From positions 1 through 64,000 of the forward strand of contig NZ_JAFFZE010000025.1 of the NCBI RefSeq assembly GCF_025165815.1: a DNA stretch of 64,000 nucleotides. Reading direction: 5' to 3'. This DNA is from Actinophytocola gossypii. Lineage in GTDB: Bacteria > Actinomycetota > Actinomycetes > Mycobacteriales > Pseudonocardiaceae. Below, piece after piece: positions 43,466 through 53,665 of the stretch. Numbering within the stretch: the stretch's first letter is position 1; every line of letters begins with the position of its first letter. The translations under genes and the position numbers were made by a program. The notes under the pieces are model-generated. The model did not search any database, was not told the DNA's origin, and saw only the letters and a list, made by a program, of their open reading frames with translations.

Positions 43466-44323
43466 TCAACTGGGGTTTGGGCTCGCGTTGGACACGGCTG
43501 CGGCCAGGGCCAGTACGCGGCGGGCGTTGTCCACGTGCAGGTTCTCGATCATGCGGCCGTCCACGGTGGCCACGCCTCGACCCTCGGACATCGCGGTGTC
43601 GAAGGCTTCGATGACCCGGTTGGCGTGGGCGACGTCCTCGGCGGACGGGGCGAAGATCTCGTTGCACGGGGCGAGCTGGCCGGGGTGGATCAGGGTCTTG
43701 CCGTCGAAGCCGAACGCGCGGCCCTGCCGGCACTCGTCGGCGAAACCGTCCGGGTCGCGGACGTCGTTGTAGACGCCGTCGAGGATCGCCTTGCCGGTCG
43801 CGCGGGCGGCGAGGACGCAGGTCGAGAGCGCACCGAGGAGGGGCGCTCGGCCGGGGACCTGCCCGGCACGCAGCTCGTTGACCAGGTCGTTCGTGCCGAG
43901 CACCAGGACGGTCAGCCGGTCGCTCGCGGCCGCGATCTCCGCGCAGCGCAGTACCGCGGCCGGAGTCTCGATCATGGCCCAGATCGCGATGGGCTCGGGT
44001 AGGGCGTCCTCGATCGCGTGTACCTCGGCGGGCGATCCCACCTTCGGCACGACCACGGCGGCGGGGCGGGCTTCGGCGACCGCGCGGAGGTCGTCGGCGT
44101 GCCAGGGGGTGCCGGCGGCGTTCACCCGGATGGTGACCTCGTGAGCGCCGTAGTCACCGGACGTCACCGCGGTGCGGACGCGGTCGCGGGCGGCCGGCTT
44201 GGCGTCGGGGGCCACGGCGTCCTCGAGGTCGAGGATCAGCGCGTCGGCGGGCAGTGTCTTCGCCTTCTCCAGTGCGCGCTCGTTCGCGCCGGGCAGGTAG
44301 AGGGCGGAGCGGCGGGGCCTCAT
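43466..44323 (-). CDS. HpcH/HpaI aldolase / citrate lyase beta-like protein (short form)
   Basis: A 285-residue CitE-family lyase ([20 protein letters not shown]) with the motifs [32 protein letters not shown] and [12 protein letters not shown] that bind Mg and the acyl-CoA. Members cleave malyl-CoA, citramalyl-CoA or related thioesters. Its ATG overlaps the stop of the second lyase gene (ATGA). The tandem pair suggests the two form a hetero-oligomer or act in sequence, as in ethylmalonyl-CoA/glyoxylate metabolism. Confidence 0.88.
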   Translation of the reverse strand: MRPRRSALYLPGANERALEKAKTLPADALILDLEDAVAPDAKPAARDRVRTAVTSGDYGAHEVTIRVNAAGTPWHADDLRAVAEARPAAVVVPKVGSPAEVHAIEDALPEPIAIWAMIETPAAVLRCAEIAAASDRLTVLVLGTNDLVNELRAGQVPGRAPLLGALSTCVLAARATGKAILDGVYNDVRDPDGFADECRQGRAFGFDGKTLIHPGQLAPCNEIFAPSAEDVAHANRVIEAFDTAMSEGRGVATVDGRMIENLHVDNARRVLALAAAVSNASPNPS

Positions 44324-45378
44324 GCCTTGGCCTCCTCGTAGGCGGCGGCGAGTTCCGGGTCGCGGGCGGCGAGGTCGTCGGCGAGGGTGGCGATGACCTG
44401 GCACTGCTTGACGGTGGCGTCGTCCTGCATCTTGCCGTCGAGCATCACGGCGCCGGTGCCGTCGCCCATCGCGGCGATCACTCGGCGGGCCCAGGCCACC
44501 TCGCCCGGGTCCGGGGAGAAGACCTTCCTGGCGATGGCGATCTGTGCCGGGTGCAGGCTCCACGCGCCGACGCAGCCGAGCAGGTAGGCGTTGCGGAACT
44601 GGTCCTCGCAGGCGACCGTGTCCCGGATGTCGCCGAACGGGCCGTAGTAGGGCAGGATGCCGGCCGCGACGCAGGCGTCGACCATCCGTGACACCGTGTA
44701 GTGCCACAGGTCCTGCTGATAGGTGACGCGTCCCTCGGAAAGGTCGTCACCCACCGGATCGGTGCGGACGAGGTAACCGGGGTGGCCGCCGCCGACCCGG
44801 GTGGTCTTCATCCGCCTGCTCGCGGCCAGGTCGGCCGGGCCGAGGGAGATGCCCTGCATCCTCGGGCTCGCCAGCGCGATCTCCTCGACCCGCGCCACCC
44901 CGCTCGCGGTCTCCAGGATCGCGTGCACCAGCAGCGGTCTGGTCAGGCCGGCACGGGCCTCGAGCTGGGCGAGCAGCCGGTCGACGTAGTGGATGTCCTC
45001 CGGCCCCTCGACCTTCGGCACCATGATCACGTCGAGCTTGTCACCGACCTCGGTGACCAGCGTGATCAGGTCGTCCAGCACCCACGGCGAGTCGAGGCTG
45101 TTCACCCTGGTCCACAGCTGGGTGTCGGCGAAGTCGACCTCGCGGGCGATGCGCACCAGCCCGGCGCGGGCGGCCTCCTTGCGGTCGGCGGCGACCGCGT
45201 CCTCGAGGTTGCCGAGCAGCACGTCGGCCTTCGGCACCATCTCGGGCACCTTCGCGGCCATCCGCTCGTTGCCCGGATCGAAGAAGTGGATCATCCGGGA
45301 CGGGCGGAACGGGATCTGCCGCACCGGTTCCGGCGCCCCGACCGCGAGCGGCGCGAAGAAGTCCTTCGGTGAGCGCAT
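44320..45378 (-). CDS. Malyl-CoA lyase-like CitE-family protein (long form)
   Basis: A 352-residue CitE-family lyase starting [20 protein letters not shown]. Key motifs are [54 protein letters not shown] and [20 protein letters not shown]. The extended N-terminus and length resemble (3S)-malyl-CoA/beta-methylmalyl-CoA lyases. It is the upstream member of the pair. No other ethylmalonyl-CoA pathway gene is in the window. Confidence 0.88.
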   Translation of the reverse strand: MRSPKDFFAPLAVGAPEPVRQIPFRPSRMIHFFDPGNERMAAKVPEMVPKADVLLGNLEDAVAADRKEAARAGLVRIAREVDFADTQLWTRVNSLDSPWVLDDLITLVTEVGDKLDVIMVPKVEGPEDIHYVDRLLAQLEARAGLTRPLLVHAILETASGVARVEEIALASPRMQGISLGPADLAASRRMKTTRVGGGHPGYLVRTDPVGDDLSEGRVTYQQDLWHYTVSRMVDACVAAGILPYYGPFGDIRDTVACEDQFRNAYLLGCVGAWSLHPAQIAIARKVFSPDPGEVAWARRVIAAMGDGTGAVMLDGKMQDDATVKQCQVIATLADDLAARDPELAAAYEEAKA

Positions 45379-45499
45379 CGTTGCCTCCAACCCTGGGCTA
45401 CTTGCCGGTAACCCTAGGGCGCGTCCGGTCCGGTCGCCGTGCTCGTGTCGCGAAGGCCACGCCGGGTGGGCGGGCGCCGGGACGGATAGCCTGATCGTC

Positions 45500-46789
45500 G
45501 TGGGTGCCGGGAACAGGGTGTTCGTCGCGCAGCTGACCGGCCTGCCGGTGTACGGGCCGGACGGCGAGTCGATCGGCAAGATCCGCGACGTCGTGGTCAC
45601 CCTGCGGCCCGACCACCAGCCGCCCCGAGTGCTCGGCACGGTCGTGGAGCTGGCCACCCGACGCCGGATCTTCGTGCCGATGCTGCGGGTGACCTCGATC
45701 GACGCCACCGCCGTGACGCTCGCCACCGGCTCGGTCAACCTGCGCCGGTTCACCCAGCGCCCCAACGAGGTCCTCGTGGTCGGCCAACTGCTCGACGCCC
45801 GCGTCACCATCACCGAGGACGGTGCGAACGCGGTCGTCGTCGACGCAGCCATGGAGCTGGCCCGCACCCGCGACTGGCTGCTCGGCCGGGTCGCGGTGCA
45901 GTCCCGCAACGGCCGGCTCGGGCGGCTGAGCCGGCGCGGACCGGTGCGGGTGCTGCGCTGGGAGGAGGTACGCGGGCCCGGGGTGACCGACCTGGCCCGG
46001 CTTCCGCAGGGCACCGCGCAGCTGCTGGCCGTGTTCGACTCCATGCGCGCGGTCGACGTCGCCGCCGCGCTGCGCGAGCTGCCGGCCAAGCGCCGCTACG
46101 AGGTGGCCGACGGCCTGGACGACGAGCGGCTGGCCGACGTGTTCGAGGAGCTGTCGGAGGACGACCAGAAGGACCTGCTCGCCCATCTCGACGAGGAGCG
46201 CGCGGCCGACATCCTGGGCGCGATGGACCCCGACGACGCCGCCGACCTGCTCGGCGAGCTGCCCGAGGACGACAAGGACCGGCTGCTGGAACTGATGGAG
46301 GCCGAGGAGTCCGACCCGGTCCGGCGGCTGCTGGCGTACTCGGCGGACACCGCGGGCGGGCTGATGACGCCGGAGCCGATCGTGCTGTCCCCGGACGCCA
46401 CGATCGCCCAGGCGCTGGCAATGGTGCGCAACCCGGACATCACCCCTGCGCTGGCGAGCATGGTGTTCGTCTGCCGGCCGCCGTCGGCCACGCCGACCGG
46501 GCGTTACCTGGGCTGCGTGCACCTGCAGCGGCTGCTGCGCGAACCGCCGGGCGAGCTGGTCGCCGGCGCGCTGGACACCGAGCTGGCCCGGCTGCCGCCG
46601 ACCGCGACGCTGACCGACGTCACCCGGTACTTCGCCGCCTACGACCTGGTGTGCGCGCCGGTCGTGGACGACGCGGACCACCTGCTCGGCGCGGTCACCG
46701 TGGACGACGCGCTGGACCACCTGCTGCCGTCCGGCTGGCGCGACGAGGGGCTGTGGGAGCCGCACGGCCCGACCGAAGGCGAGGCCTGA
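45500..46789 (+). CDS. MgtE N-terminal/CBS domain protein with PRC-like start
   Basis: A 429-residue cytosolic protein. The first part ([20 protein letters not shown]) is a PRC-barrel-like domain. The middle ([40 protein letters not shown]) is the helical MgtE N-terminal domain. Two CBS domains follow ([40 protein letters not shown]). There is no membrane channel part, so it is not a full Mg transporter and may sense Mg or nucleotides. Rv1232c has the same make-up and place. The GTG at 45500 lacks a strong ribosome-binding site. It precedes DUF1003 by 2 bases. Confidence 0.85.
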   Translation: MGAGNRVFVAQLTGLPVYGPDGESIGKIRDVVVTLRPDHQPPRVLGTVVELATRRRIFVPMLRVTSIDATAVTLATGSVNLRRFTQRPNEVLVVGQLLDARVTITEDGANAVVVDAAMELARTRDWLLGRVAVQSRNGRLGRLSRRGPVRVLRWEEVRGPGVTDLARLPQGTAQLLAVFDSMRAVDVAAALRELPAKRRYEVADGLDDERLADVFEELSEDDQKDLLAHLDEERAADILGAMDPDDAADLLGELPEDDKDRLLELMEAEESDPVRRLLAYSADTAGGLMTPEPIVLSPDATIAQALAMVRNPDITPALASMVFVCRPPSATPTGRYLGCVHLQRLLREPPGELVAGALDTELARLPPTATLTDVTRYFAAYDLVCAPVVDDADHLLGAVTVDDALDHLLPSGWRDEGLWEPHGPTEGEA

Positions 46790-46791
46790 CG

Positions 46792-47310
46792 ATGCCCGAA
46801 CCCCGCCGGCGGCTCGACCAGCCGCGATCGACCCGACGGCTGCGGCTGCGGGTGTCGGTCGACCCGGAACTGGTCGGCCAGGTGTCCGAGCGGCTCGCCC
46901 GGTTCCTGGGGACCGGGAGGTTCCTGTTCTGGCAGACACTGCTCGTGATCACCTGGATCGCGTTGAACCTGTTCGCGGTCACCCTTCGGTGGGATCCGTA
47001 CCCGTTCATCCTGCTGAACCTGGCGTTCTCGACCCAGGCGGCGTACGCGGCGCCGCTGATCCTGCTGGCGCAGAACCGCCAGGACAACCGGGACCGGGTG
47101 TCGCTCGAGGAGGACCGGGCGCGGGCCGCGCAGACCAAGGAGGACACCGAGTTCCTCGCCCGCGAGCTCGCCGCGCTGCGGTTGGCGGTCGGTGAGGTCG
47201 CCACCCGCGACTACCTGCGCGGTGAGCTCGAGAAGCTCCGCAAGGACCTGAAGCGGCGGCCGACGCCGGAGTCGATCCGCGAGGACGCCCGCTGGGCGGA
47301 TTCGCCCTAG
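46792..47310 (+). CDS. DUF1003 membrane protein
   Basis: A 172-residue protein with two membrane helices (LFWQTLLVITWIALNLFAVT and PYPFILLNLAFSTQAAYAAPLI) and the DUF1003 hallmarks DPYPFILLNL and APLILLAQNRQ. The tail is a charged coiled coil ending ESIREDARWADSP. It is coupled to the MgtE-N/CBS gene, a pairing seen in other actinobacteria. Confidence 0.85.
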   Translation: MPEPRRRLDQPRSTRRLRLRVSVDPELVGQVSERLARFLGTGRFLFWQTLLVITWIALNLFAVTLRWDPYPFILLNLAFSTQAAYAAPLILLAQNRQDNRDRVSLEEDRARAAQTKEDTEFLARELAALRLAVGEVATRDYLRGELEKLRKDLKRRPTPESIREDARWADSP

Positions 47311-47326
47311 TCGGCCCTGGTCGGCC

Positions 47327-47779
47327 CTAGTCGGACAGCCGGGCGCACAGCTCGCCGAAGGCGGCCAGCTCCTTGTCGTCGAAGTGGTCGATGAAGTGCC
47401 GGACCACGCCGGACAGGTGCGTACGCGCGGCGTCACGGAGCGTGTCCACGCCCTTCGTGGTGAGCACCGCGACGATCCCCCGGCCGTCGCCGGTGAACCG
47501 TTCCCGGGTGACCATGCCGGCAACCTCGAGTCTGTCGACCAGTCGAGTGACACCCGATCGCGACAGGAGTACGGCGTCGGCGAGCTCGGCCATCCGAAGC
47601 CGGCGTTCGGGTGCCTCGGCGAGCTGGACCAGCACGTCGTAGCCGCCGAGGGAGAGCGGGTGCTCGGCGACGAGCTCGGTCTCCAGGACACGGATCAGCC
47701 GCGCGTGGGCGCGCAGGAAGGCACGCCAGGCCTCGAGTTCGCTGCTGTTCGGCAACCGGTTCACGGCTGGGTCCGCCAC
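47327..47779 (-). CDS. MarR-family transcriptional regulator
   Basis: A 150-residue winged-helix regulator. The DNA-recognition helix region is LRMAELADAVLLSRSGVTRL and the wing follows in RERFTGDGRGIVAVLTTKG. It starts with GTG, 93 bases from the divergent mrp start, and could control it or itself. The ligand is unknown. Confidence 0.88.
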   Translation of the reverse strand: MADPAVNRLPNSSELEAWRAFLRAHARLIRVLETELVAEHPLSLGGYDVLVQLAEAPERRLRMAELADAVLLSRSGVTRLVDRLEVAGMVTRERFTGDGRGIVAVLTTKGVDTLRDAARTHLSGVVRHFIDHFDDKELAAFGELCARLSD

Positions 47780-47871
47780 GATCGTGATGTTACGGAATGC
47801 GTCTGTCCACCCGCATGACGACGATCGCGGTCACCGGACCGACTGTAGAGGATTGCCCGTAGCATGAGGGT

Positions 47872-49017
47872 GTGACGACCAGCGAGCCAACTCGGGTTCC
47901 CGCCGTCGAGGCCGTGCGTGCGGCGCTGGCCACGGTGCAGGACCCCGAGATCCACAAGCCCATCACCGATCTCGGCATGGTCAAGGACGTGACCATCGGC
48001 GAGAACGGCACCGTTCACGTGGAGATCTTCCTGACGGTGTCGGGCTGTCCGCTCCGCGACAAGATCAACCGAGATGTGACCACAGCGGTCTCGGCTGTCG
48101 AGGGTGTGCGCCATGTCACTGTCGAGATGGACGTGATGAGCGACCAGCAGCGCACCGAACTCCGTCGGAAACTGCGCGGCGACGCCGAGGAGCCGAAGAT
48201 CCCGTTCGCTGAACCGGGGTCACTCACTCGGGTGTACTGCGTGGCGTCCGGCAAGGGCGGTGTCGGCAAGTCCAGCGTGACGGTCAACCTGGCGGTCGCG
48301 ATGGCCGCGCGGGGCCTGTCGGTGGGCGTGGTCGACGCGGACATCTACGGCCACTCGGTGCCCAGGATGCTCGGCGCCGACGGCCGGCCGACGCGGGTGG
48401 AGAAGATGATCCTCCCGCCCGAGGCCAACGGCGTGAAGGCCATCTCGGTGGCGATGTTCACCCAGGGCAACACCCCGGTCGTGTGGCGCGGGCCGATGCT
48501 GCACCGCGCGCTGCAGCAGTTCCTGGCCGACGTGTTCTGGGGCGACCTCGACGTGCTCCTGCTGGACCTGCCCCCGGGCACCGGTGACATCGCGATCTCT
48601 GTCGCGCAGCTGATCCCGAACGCGGAGATCCTGGTGGTGACGACTCCGCAGCAGGCCGCGGCGGAAGTCGCCGAGCGGGCCGGGTCGATCGCCCTGCAGA
48701 CGCGGCAGCGCGTGGCGGGCGTGATCGAGAACATGTCGTGGCTGGAACTGCCGGACGGCACCCGGATGGAGCCGTGGGGATCGGGCGGCGGCCAGACCGT
48801 GGCCGACTCGCTGTCGCGGTCGGTCGGCGCGGAGGTGCCGCTGCTGGGCCGGGTACCGATGGACCCGAGGCTGGTCGAGGCCGGTGACCATGGCACCCCG
48901 CTGGTCACGTCGGTGCCGGACGCCCCGGCATCGGAGGTCCTGACCGAGATCGCGACGAAGCTGTCCACTCGTGCCCGCGGCCTGTCGGGCCGAATGCTGT
49001 CGGTCTCCCCCGCCTGA
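47872..49017 (+). CDS. mrp: Mrp/ApbC-type iron-sulfur cluster carrier
   Basis: A 381-residue P-loop protein that binds and transfers Fe-S clusters. The N-terminal MIP18/DUF59 domain (residues 1-95) has TVSGCPLRDKINRD. The ATPase has the deviant Walker A ASGKGGVGKSSV, the switch VDADIYGHS, VVWRGPMLHRAL and LLLDLPPGTGD. The usual C-x-x-C pair of the cluster site is not evident: the region reads IENMSWLELPDGTRMEPWGS, without cysteines, as in several actinobacterial Mrp proteins. It starts with GTG. Confidence 0.92.
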   Translation: MTTSEPTRVPAVEAVRAALATVQDPEIHKPITDLGMVKDVTIGENGTVHVEIFLTVSGCPLRDKINRDVTTAVSAVEGVRHVTVEMDVMSDQQRTELRRKLRGDAEEPKIPFAEPGSLTRVYCVASGKGGVGKSSVTVNLAVAMAARGLSVGVVDADIYGHSVPRMLGADGRPTRVEKMILPPEANGVKAISVAMFTQGNTPVVWRGPMLHRALQQFLADVFWGDLDVLLLDLPPGTGDIAISVAQLIPNAEILVVTTPQQAAAEVAERAGSIALQTRQRVAGVIENMSWLELPDGTRMEPWGSGGGQTVADSLSRSVGAEVPLLGRVPMDPRLVEAGDHGTPLVTSVPDAPASEVLTEIATKLSTRARGLSGRMLSVSPA

Positions 49018-49503
49018 GCCGGCCGTCCCGCGCCTCGACCCCGAGCGACCCCGCGGCGACGGGCGACTGAACGTACGGGCTCGCCGGCCGGCCACGAGGT
49101 GGGACCGGTGCTCCGGGCACACCGCTCCGGCCGGACACGACGGATCCCGACAGTCCATTGCGATCGCAAATTACCCACGTCAGACCGCCCCCTCAGCCGC
49201 AAGGGGGACCCCTGGCTTTACCTTACCGGCGAACACCGACGAACTGGATCACGCGGAGCCATTCCTGTGGACAACTCCGCATGGTTGTGGACAACTAGGG
49301 TCGGCTACTGGTTTGACCAGCATGGCGTGCATTGGGGAACCGCTGACTCCCGAGTGCGGATCCGAGGACGCGGCACGGAAACCGAGAACCCCACAGGCCC
49401 GGGTCGAGCACCCACCGCACGGCGGCCTCGGGCTTACCCAGCCCCGAACGGGAGACGCGTGGCTCGATCACCGCGGGCGACGGGTCCTGAAGCGAAACCC
49501 GCG
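49018..49503. other. 486-base convergent intergenic region with dispersed element A
   Basis: Lies between the mrp and tatB stops. It holds palindrome TTGCGATCGCAA (49158-49169), GCCGCAAGGGGGACCCC (49196-49212), and TGTGGACAA at 49266-49274 and 49286-49294. The first three occur in the same order and spacing at 60454-60566 in reverse. The remainder shows no ORF with coding character. Confidence 0.65.
49158..49294 (+). repeat. Dispersed intergenic element, copy A
   Basis: TGCGATCGCA, 27 bases, GCCGCAAGGGGGACCCC, 53 bases, TGTGGACAA(CT). The reverse-complement copy at 60454-60566 has spacers of 26 and 51 bases. A second TGTGGACAA follows only in this copy. Confidence 0.6.
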
Positions 49504-49899
49504 TCAGGTGGCGTCGGGGTCGAAGGGGGCGGACTTTTCGCCGGCGGTGGGTTGGGGTGGGGTGTCGCGTTTGGGGGTCGACGGGGGTGGCGGGGTGTGG
49601 CCGTTGGGCTTGGTGTGGCCGTTGCCGGAGTCGACGTCGTCGAACAGGTGGCGGGTGACCGCGCGCCTCGGGTCGAAGTTGCGGAGTTGCTGCAGGTCCT
49701 CGAGGGGCTTGCGGAGCTCGTCGAAGTCGTCGCCCATTTCGTTGCGGAGTTGGTCGCGGGCGCCGGTCGCGTACTCGCGAACCTTGCGGACGTTGCGGCC
49801 CAGCCACGCCGCCGCGCCGGGCAGGCGTTCCGGACCGAGGATGAACAACCCGGCCACGATGATGATGAGGATCTCGGCCCAGCCGATGCTGTCGAACAC
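49504..49899 (-). CDS. tatB: Twin-arginine translocase subunit TatB
   Basis: A 131-residue protein with the TatA/B N-terminal membrane helix and hinge [20 protein letters not shown] then [12 protein letters not shown], an amphipathic helix and a long Pro-rich cytosolic tail. It forms the Tat substrate receptor with TatC. The GTG at 49899 is used since the family starts two residues before the membrane helix. It is 49 bases after htrA, as in the sigE-rseA-htrA-tatB order of mycobacteria. Confidence 0.93.
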   Translation of the reverse strand: MFDSIGWAEILIIIVAGLFILGPERLPGAAAWLGRNVRKVREYATGARDQLRNEMGDDFDELRKPLEDLQQLRNFDPRRAVTRHLFDDVDSGNGHTKPNGHTPPPPSTPKRDTPPQPTAGEKSAPFDPDAT

Positions 49900-49947
49900 T
49901 GTGGCCTTCCTCCGCCGCGCGTACCTTCTCGGGACCAGGGTAGCCAA

Positions 49948-51465
49948 TCAGTCGGACTGCAGGGTCACCTGAACGGTCAGCTCACGTCCGCTGCGCGCGA
50001 GCACCACCGGTACCCGCTCTCCGACCTCGTGTTTGCGGACCGCCACGATCAGTTCCGCCGCGTCGGCGATCTCGCGGTCCCCGACCTTGCGGATCACGTC
50101 GCCCTGGCGGATACCCGCCTTCTTGGCGGCACCGTCGTCGCGGACGTTCTGCACGCGTGCGCCGTCCGCGGTCTCCGCCGACACCGACGCCACGTTGACG
50201 CCCAGGTCGGCGTGGCTCACCTCGCCGTCGCGGATCAGGGCCTCGACGATGCCCCGTGCGTCGTCGATCGGGATGGCGAAGCCGAGGCCGATGCTGCCGG
50301 TGCTGTTCCCCGCCGGGAGGATCGAGGAGTTGATGCCGACCAGCGCACCGGCCGAGTCGACCAGGGGGCCACCCGAGTTGCCCTGGTTGATCGCCGCGTC
50401 GGTCTGGATCGCGTCGTAGACGGCCGGCTCGCCGTCCTCCTCGCCGGCCAGGACCGGGCGGTTGAGCGCGCTGACGATGCCCTCGGTGACCGTGTCGGTC
50501 TGCCCCAGCGGGGAGCCGACCGCGAGAACCGTGTCGCCGACCTCGAGGTCGGACGAACGGCCCAGCTGGATCACCGTCGGGTTCTGCACGTCGACCTTGA
50601 TCACGGCCAGGTCGGTCTTCGCGTCCCGGCCGACCAGCTCGGCCTCCGCGCGGGTGCCCTCGTTGAACAAGACCGTGATCTCCTGGCCGGTGGTGACCGT
50701 GCCACCCGCCGTCACCACGTGCTCGTTGGTCACGATGTAGCCGTTGCTGTCGATCACCGCGCCGGAGCCGGACACGGCGTTCTGCCCGAACCGCACCTCG
50801 ATCGTCACGACCGCGGGGCGCACCCGCTTCGCGATGTCGGAGATCGAGCCGGCCGGGCGCTCCTTGCCTGGCGACACCTGCGCCAGCGTGACGTCCTGGT
50901 TCAGCCGCTCGCCGCCTCGGCCGAGGTAGTAGCCGGCCACCCCGCCCGCCACGCCGAGCAGCACCGCCACCAGCACGAGCGTGAGCAGCGCGGTCACCTT
51001 CACCCGGCGCCCGAACAGCAGCTCGGGCAGGCTGAGCTGCTCCCCGGCCGGGCGCTTGGCCTTCCGGTCGCCGTCCCGGTCGTCGTTCTCGGCGCCGATC
51101 GCGGGCGGGCCGATCACCGCCCCGGTCCCCGGGTCGCGCCACGGGTCGGCTGCGGCCTCGTCGTCCCACGGGTCGACGCCGTTCGGCGATTCCTCGCGGG
51201 GCGGGCGCTGGAGCAGCTCGGTGGTGCCCTCCGGCCGGCCGAACGCGGTCGCGAGCGACTCGGGGGCCGGCGGCGCGGTCCTGAGCTGGTCGAACGCGGC
51301 CCGCGTGCCCGCCGTTCCACCCGGCGGCGGGGAGAACGCGCCCTCGACACCGTCGGGCCGGCCGAACGCCGCCGCGCTGGACGGGTCGACCTGGGGCCGG
51401 TGCAGCGGACGTGGCCCCAGCCTCGGCCGGTCGTTCGACGGCTCGGGGGTCTGCTGGTCGTTCAT
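49948..51465 (-). CDS. htrA: HtrA/DegP-like membrane serine protease
   Basis: A 505-residue envelope-stress protease. The cytosolic N-terminal 155 residues are Pro/Arg-rich with three AFGRP[DE]G-type repeats. One membrane helix (VTALLTLVLVAVLLGVAGGV) leads to a trypsin-like domain with the triad His249 (TNEHVV), Asp285 (KTDLAVI) and Ser364 (GNSGGP), and a C-terminal PDZ domain (DLGVNVASVSAETADGARVQ). It corresponds to mycobacterial HtrA (Rv1223), encoded with sigE and rseA, and is expected to process RseA or misfolded envelope proteins. Confidence 0.95.
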   Translation of the reverse strand: MNDQQTPEPSNDRPRLGPRPLHRPQVDPSSAAAFGRPDGVEGAFSPPPGGTAGTRAAFDQLRTAPPAPESLATAFGRPEGTTELLQRPPREESPNGVDPWDDEAAADPWRDPGTGAVIGPPAIGAENDDRDGDRKAKRPAGEQLSLPELLFGRRVKVTALLTLVLVAVLLGVAGGVAGYYLGRGGERLNQDVTLAQVSPGKERPAGSISDIAKRVRPAVVTIEVRFGQNAVSGSGAVIDSNGYIVTNEHVVTAGGTVTTGQEITVLFNEGTRAEAELVGRDAKTDLAVIKVDVQNPTVIQLGRSSDLEVGDTVLAVGSPLGQTDTVTEGIVSALNRPVLAGEEDGEPAVYDAIQTDAAINQGNSGGPLVDSAGALVGINSSILPAGNSTGSIGLGFAIPIDDARGIVEALIRDGEVSHADLGVNVASVSAETADGARVQNVRDDGAAKKAGIRQGDVIRKVGDREIADAAELIVAVRKHEVGERVPVVLARSGRELTVQVTLQSD

Positions 51466-51582
51466 CGCTGCTCAGCCTGCCTGATGACCGGTGAAGTCGG
51501 CGTAGCGGGGAAAACGAGGACGACGCCTCCCTCGCGCCGCGCGCGGGAAAGGCGTCGTCTGGAAACGAGTTCTCGGACCGGC

Positions 51583-52167
51583 TCAGCGGCCGGTGGTGTG
51601 CAGCACGTAACCGGCCTGCTGGATGTGGTCGGCCACGCGCGGGCGCTCCGGTTGCGGGCTCGCGGGTGCCGGATGCTCGTCGCTGTTCGTGGTGACCAGG
51701 GCCAGCGCGCCGAGCACGAGGCCGGACACGACCACGCCGGCGCCCTGTGCGGTGCGGCGGCCGGGCCGCCGGCCGAGGACCGCCTGGCCCTCACCGAGCT
51801 TGGCGGAGGAGCCGAGCGGCGGGCTCGACCCGAAAGGGGTCGGCATGCGCTCCGGCTTCTGCACCACCACCAGCTGGCCGTCGTCGGTCATCGCCAGGCC
51901 GTCGGGGGCGGCTGGGGTTTCGACCTGCTGGGGGATGGCGCGCAGGGTGGCGAGCAGACCGGCCGGCACGGACGGCGAGTCGGCGGACTGGACCGCGGAC
52001 GCGGCCTGCCGCTGCGCCACGATGTCGGCCAGACACTGCGGGCACCGCGCCATGTGGGACGACGCCCGGTCGTGCGCGGTGGCCGACAGTTCGCCGTCGA
52101 CGAACGCCACCACCACGTCCGGCAGAAGGTGCTGTTCGGACAGACCCCAACCGCGCTCGTCGGTCAC
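51583..52167 (-). CDS. rseA: Anti-sigma factor RseA (zinc-binding, SigE-specific)
   Basis: A 194-residue anti-sigma factor with the zinc-binding motif H-x3-C-x2-C in [15 protein letters not shown] and a conserved helix [16 protein letters not shown] single hydrophobic stretch ([19 protein letters not shown]) near the C-terminus could be a membrane helix. Its GTG overlaps the sigE stop (GTGA), so regulator and sigma factor are made together. Confidence 0.92.
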   Translation of the reverse strand: MTDERGWGLSEQHLLPDVVVAFVDGELSATAHDRASSHMARCPQCLADIVAQRQAASAVQSADSPSVPAGLLATLRAIPQQVETPAAPDGLAMTDDGQLVVVQKPERMPTPFGSSPPLGSSAKLGEGQAVLGRRPGRRTAQGAGVVVSGLVLGALALVTTNSDEHPAPASPQPERPRVADHIQQAGYVLHTTGR

Positions 52168-52814
52168 GACCTACCCTCCCGTACCAGTTCCCGGCGCCGC
52201 TCGAGCGACGCGCGCAACGCCTGCCGCCCACGGTGGATCCTGCTTCGGACAGTACCCAACTTCACGCCGAGGGTGGCGCCGATCTCCTCGTAGGAGAGTC
52301 CCTCCACGTCACACAGCACGACCGCGGCACGGAACTCGGGCGGCAGCTCGTCCAGCGCGGCCTGCAGGTCGGGGTCGAGATGGGTGTCGACATAGACCTG
52401 CTCCGGGCTCGGGTCGTCGCCCGCGAGCCGGTCGGTGTCCTCGGGCAGGCCCTCCATGCGCAGCCGGGACCGGCGGCGGGCCATGTCGAGGAAGAGGTTG
52501 GTGGTGATGCGGTGCAGCCAGCCCTCGAAGGTGCCCGGCTTGTAGTTCGACAGCGAACGGAACACCCGGATGAAGGTCTCCTGGGTGAGGTCCTCGGCGT
52601 CGTGCGCGTTGCCGGTCAGGCGGTAGGCGAGCCGGTACACCCGGTCGGCGTGCTCGCGCACGACCTCGTCCCACGACGGCGGGGTCCAGTTGGCCTCGTC
52701 GAGCTGAACTGGCTCGGCAACAGCGGTGCCGGTCGACTGGGTCTGCATCGGGCGGGTTGCCACCTCCTCGGGGCGCTCTGCCCCACTGCCATGCACAACG
52801 TCCGTGGCGCTCAT
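52164..52814 (-). CDS. sigE: ECF sigma factor SigE
   Basis: A 216-residue ECF sigma factor that directs envelope-stress transcription. Region 2 ([54 protein letters not shown]) and region 4 ([40 protein letters not shown]) match mycobacterial SigE nearly residue by residue from memory. I use the ATG at 52814; an upstream in-frame GTG would add an N-terminal extension, and alternative SigE starts are known in mycobacteria. The 182-base gap to the divergent methyltransferase gene should hold an autoregulated promoter. Confidence 0.95.
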   Translation of the reverse strand: MSATDVVHGSGAERPEEVATRPMQTQSTGTAVAEPVQLDEANWTPPSWDEVVREHADRVYRLAYRLTGNAHDAEDLTQETFIRVFRSLSNYKPGTFEGWLHRITTNLFLDMARRRSRLRMEGLPEDTDRLAGDDPSPEQVYVDTHLDPDLQAALDELPPEFRAAVVLCDVEGLSYEEIGATLGVKLGTVRSRIHRGRQALRASLERRRELVREGRS

Positions 52815-52996
52815 CGTGTTCCCCACCCCTGCCGTTCCGGTCCAGGCACTGACCTGTACCGCCTGATCGTCCCCGTCAAACCTGATTCTGGATGCCTCCG
52901 ATATGAAGGTAGTGAGAGCCGGCTGAGAGGCGGCTGAGAAACCGGCGGGCGGTACGTGCACCCGATTTCGCCCGGACAACGCTAATCTCACACGTC

Positions 52997-53647
52997 GTGG
53001 CATCCGATACGCCGACGATCGACTCGGACGCGCTCAACGCCTACGTCGAGGGCTACCTGTCGGAGGACGACGCCCTGACCGGCGCGCGGGCCAGGGGCGT
53101 CGAGCTCGGGTGCTCGCCGATCTCCTGCGGCGGCGGGGCGGCGCTGCGGTTCCTCGCGACCACGCTGCGGGCAAGAGCGGTGGTCGAGATCGGCACCGGA
53201 TCCGGCGTCAGCGGCCTGTACCTGCTGCGTGGGATGGCCCCGGACGGCGTGCTGACCTCGATCGACGTCGAGCCGGAGCACCAGCGCGCCGCCAAGCGCA
53301 CGTTCGCCGACGCCGGCTTCGGGCCGGGCCGCGCGCGCTTGATCATGGGCCGGGCGCTGGACGTGCTGCCGAGACTCACCGACGAGGGCTACGACCTGCT
53401 GTACGTCGACGGGGCCAAGGCGGAGTACCCGGCCTACCACGAGCAGGGCGTGCGCCTGCTCCGCCCGGGCGGCGTGCTCGCGTTCGACAGCGTGCTGTGG
53501 GCGGGGCGGGTGGCCAACCCGGCCCGCCGCGACGCCGAGACCGTCGCCCTGCGCGAGGTCGCCCGCGCCGTCCGCGACGACGACCGCCTGGTCCCGGTGC
53601 TGCTCCCGCTCGGCGACGGCCTCCTGATCGCGGCCAAGGTGCCCTGA
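52997..53647 (+). CDS. O-methyltransferase (family 3, Rv1220c-like)
   Basis: A 216-residue SAM-dependent methyltransferase. The SAM site is [19 protein letters not shown]; the metal/catalytic region has [20 protein letters not shown] and [15 protein letters not shown]. It resembles caffeoyl-CoA-type enzymes. It is divergent from sigE, as Rv1220c is. The acceptor is unknown. It starts with GTG; its stop lies inside a palindrome shared with the next gene's end. Confidence 0.9.
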   Translation: MASDTPTIDSDALNAYVEGYLSEDDALTGARARGVELGCSPISCGGGAALRFLATTLRARAVVEIGTGSGVSGLYLLRGMAPDGVLTSIDVEPEHQRAAKRTFADAGFGPGRARLIMGRALDVLPRLTDEGYDLLYVDGAKAEYPAYHEQGVRLLRPGGVLAFDSVLWAGRVANPARRDAETVALREVARAVRDDDRLVPVLLPLGDGLLIAAKVP

Positions 53648-53663
53648 AGGTGACCTTCAGGGC
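53641..53663. terminator. Bidirectional hairpin between convergent genes
   Basis: GCCCTGAAGGT (53641-53651) and its complement (53653-53663), 11 paired bases around one central base. It includes the methyltransferase stop codon and ends 2 bases before the stop of the convergent gene. The very short centre suggests a palindromic repeat unit that doubles as terminator. Confidence 0.65.
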
Positions 53664-53665
53664 GC

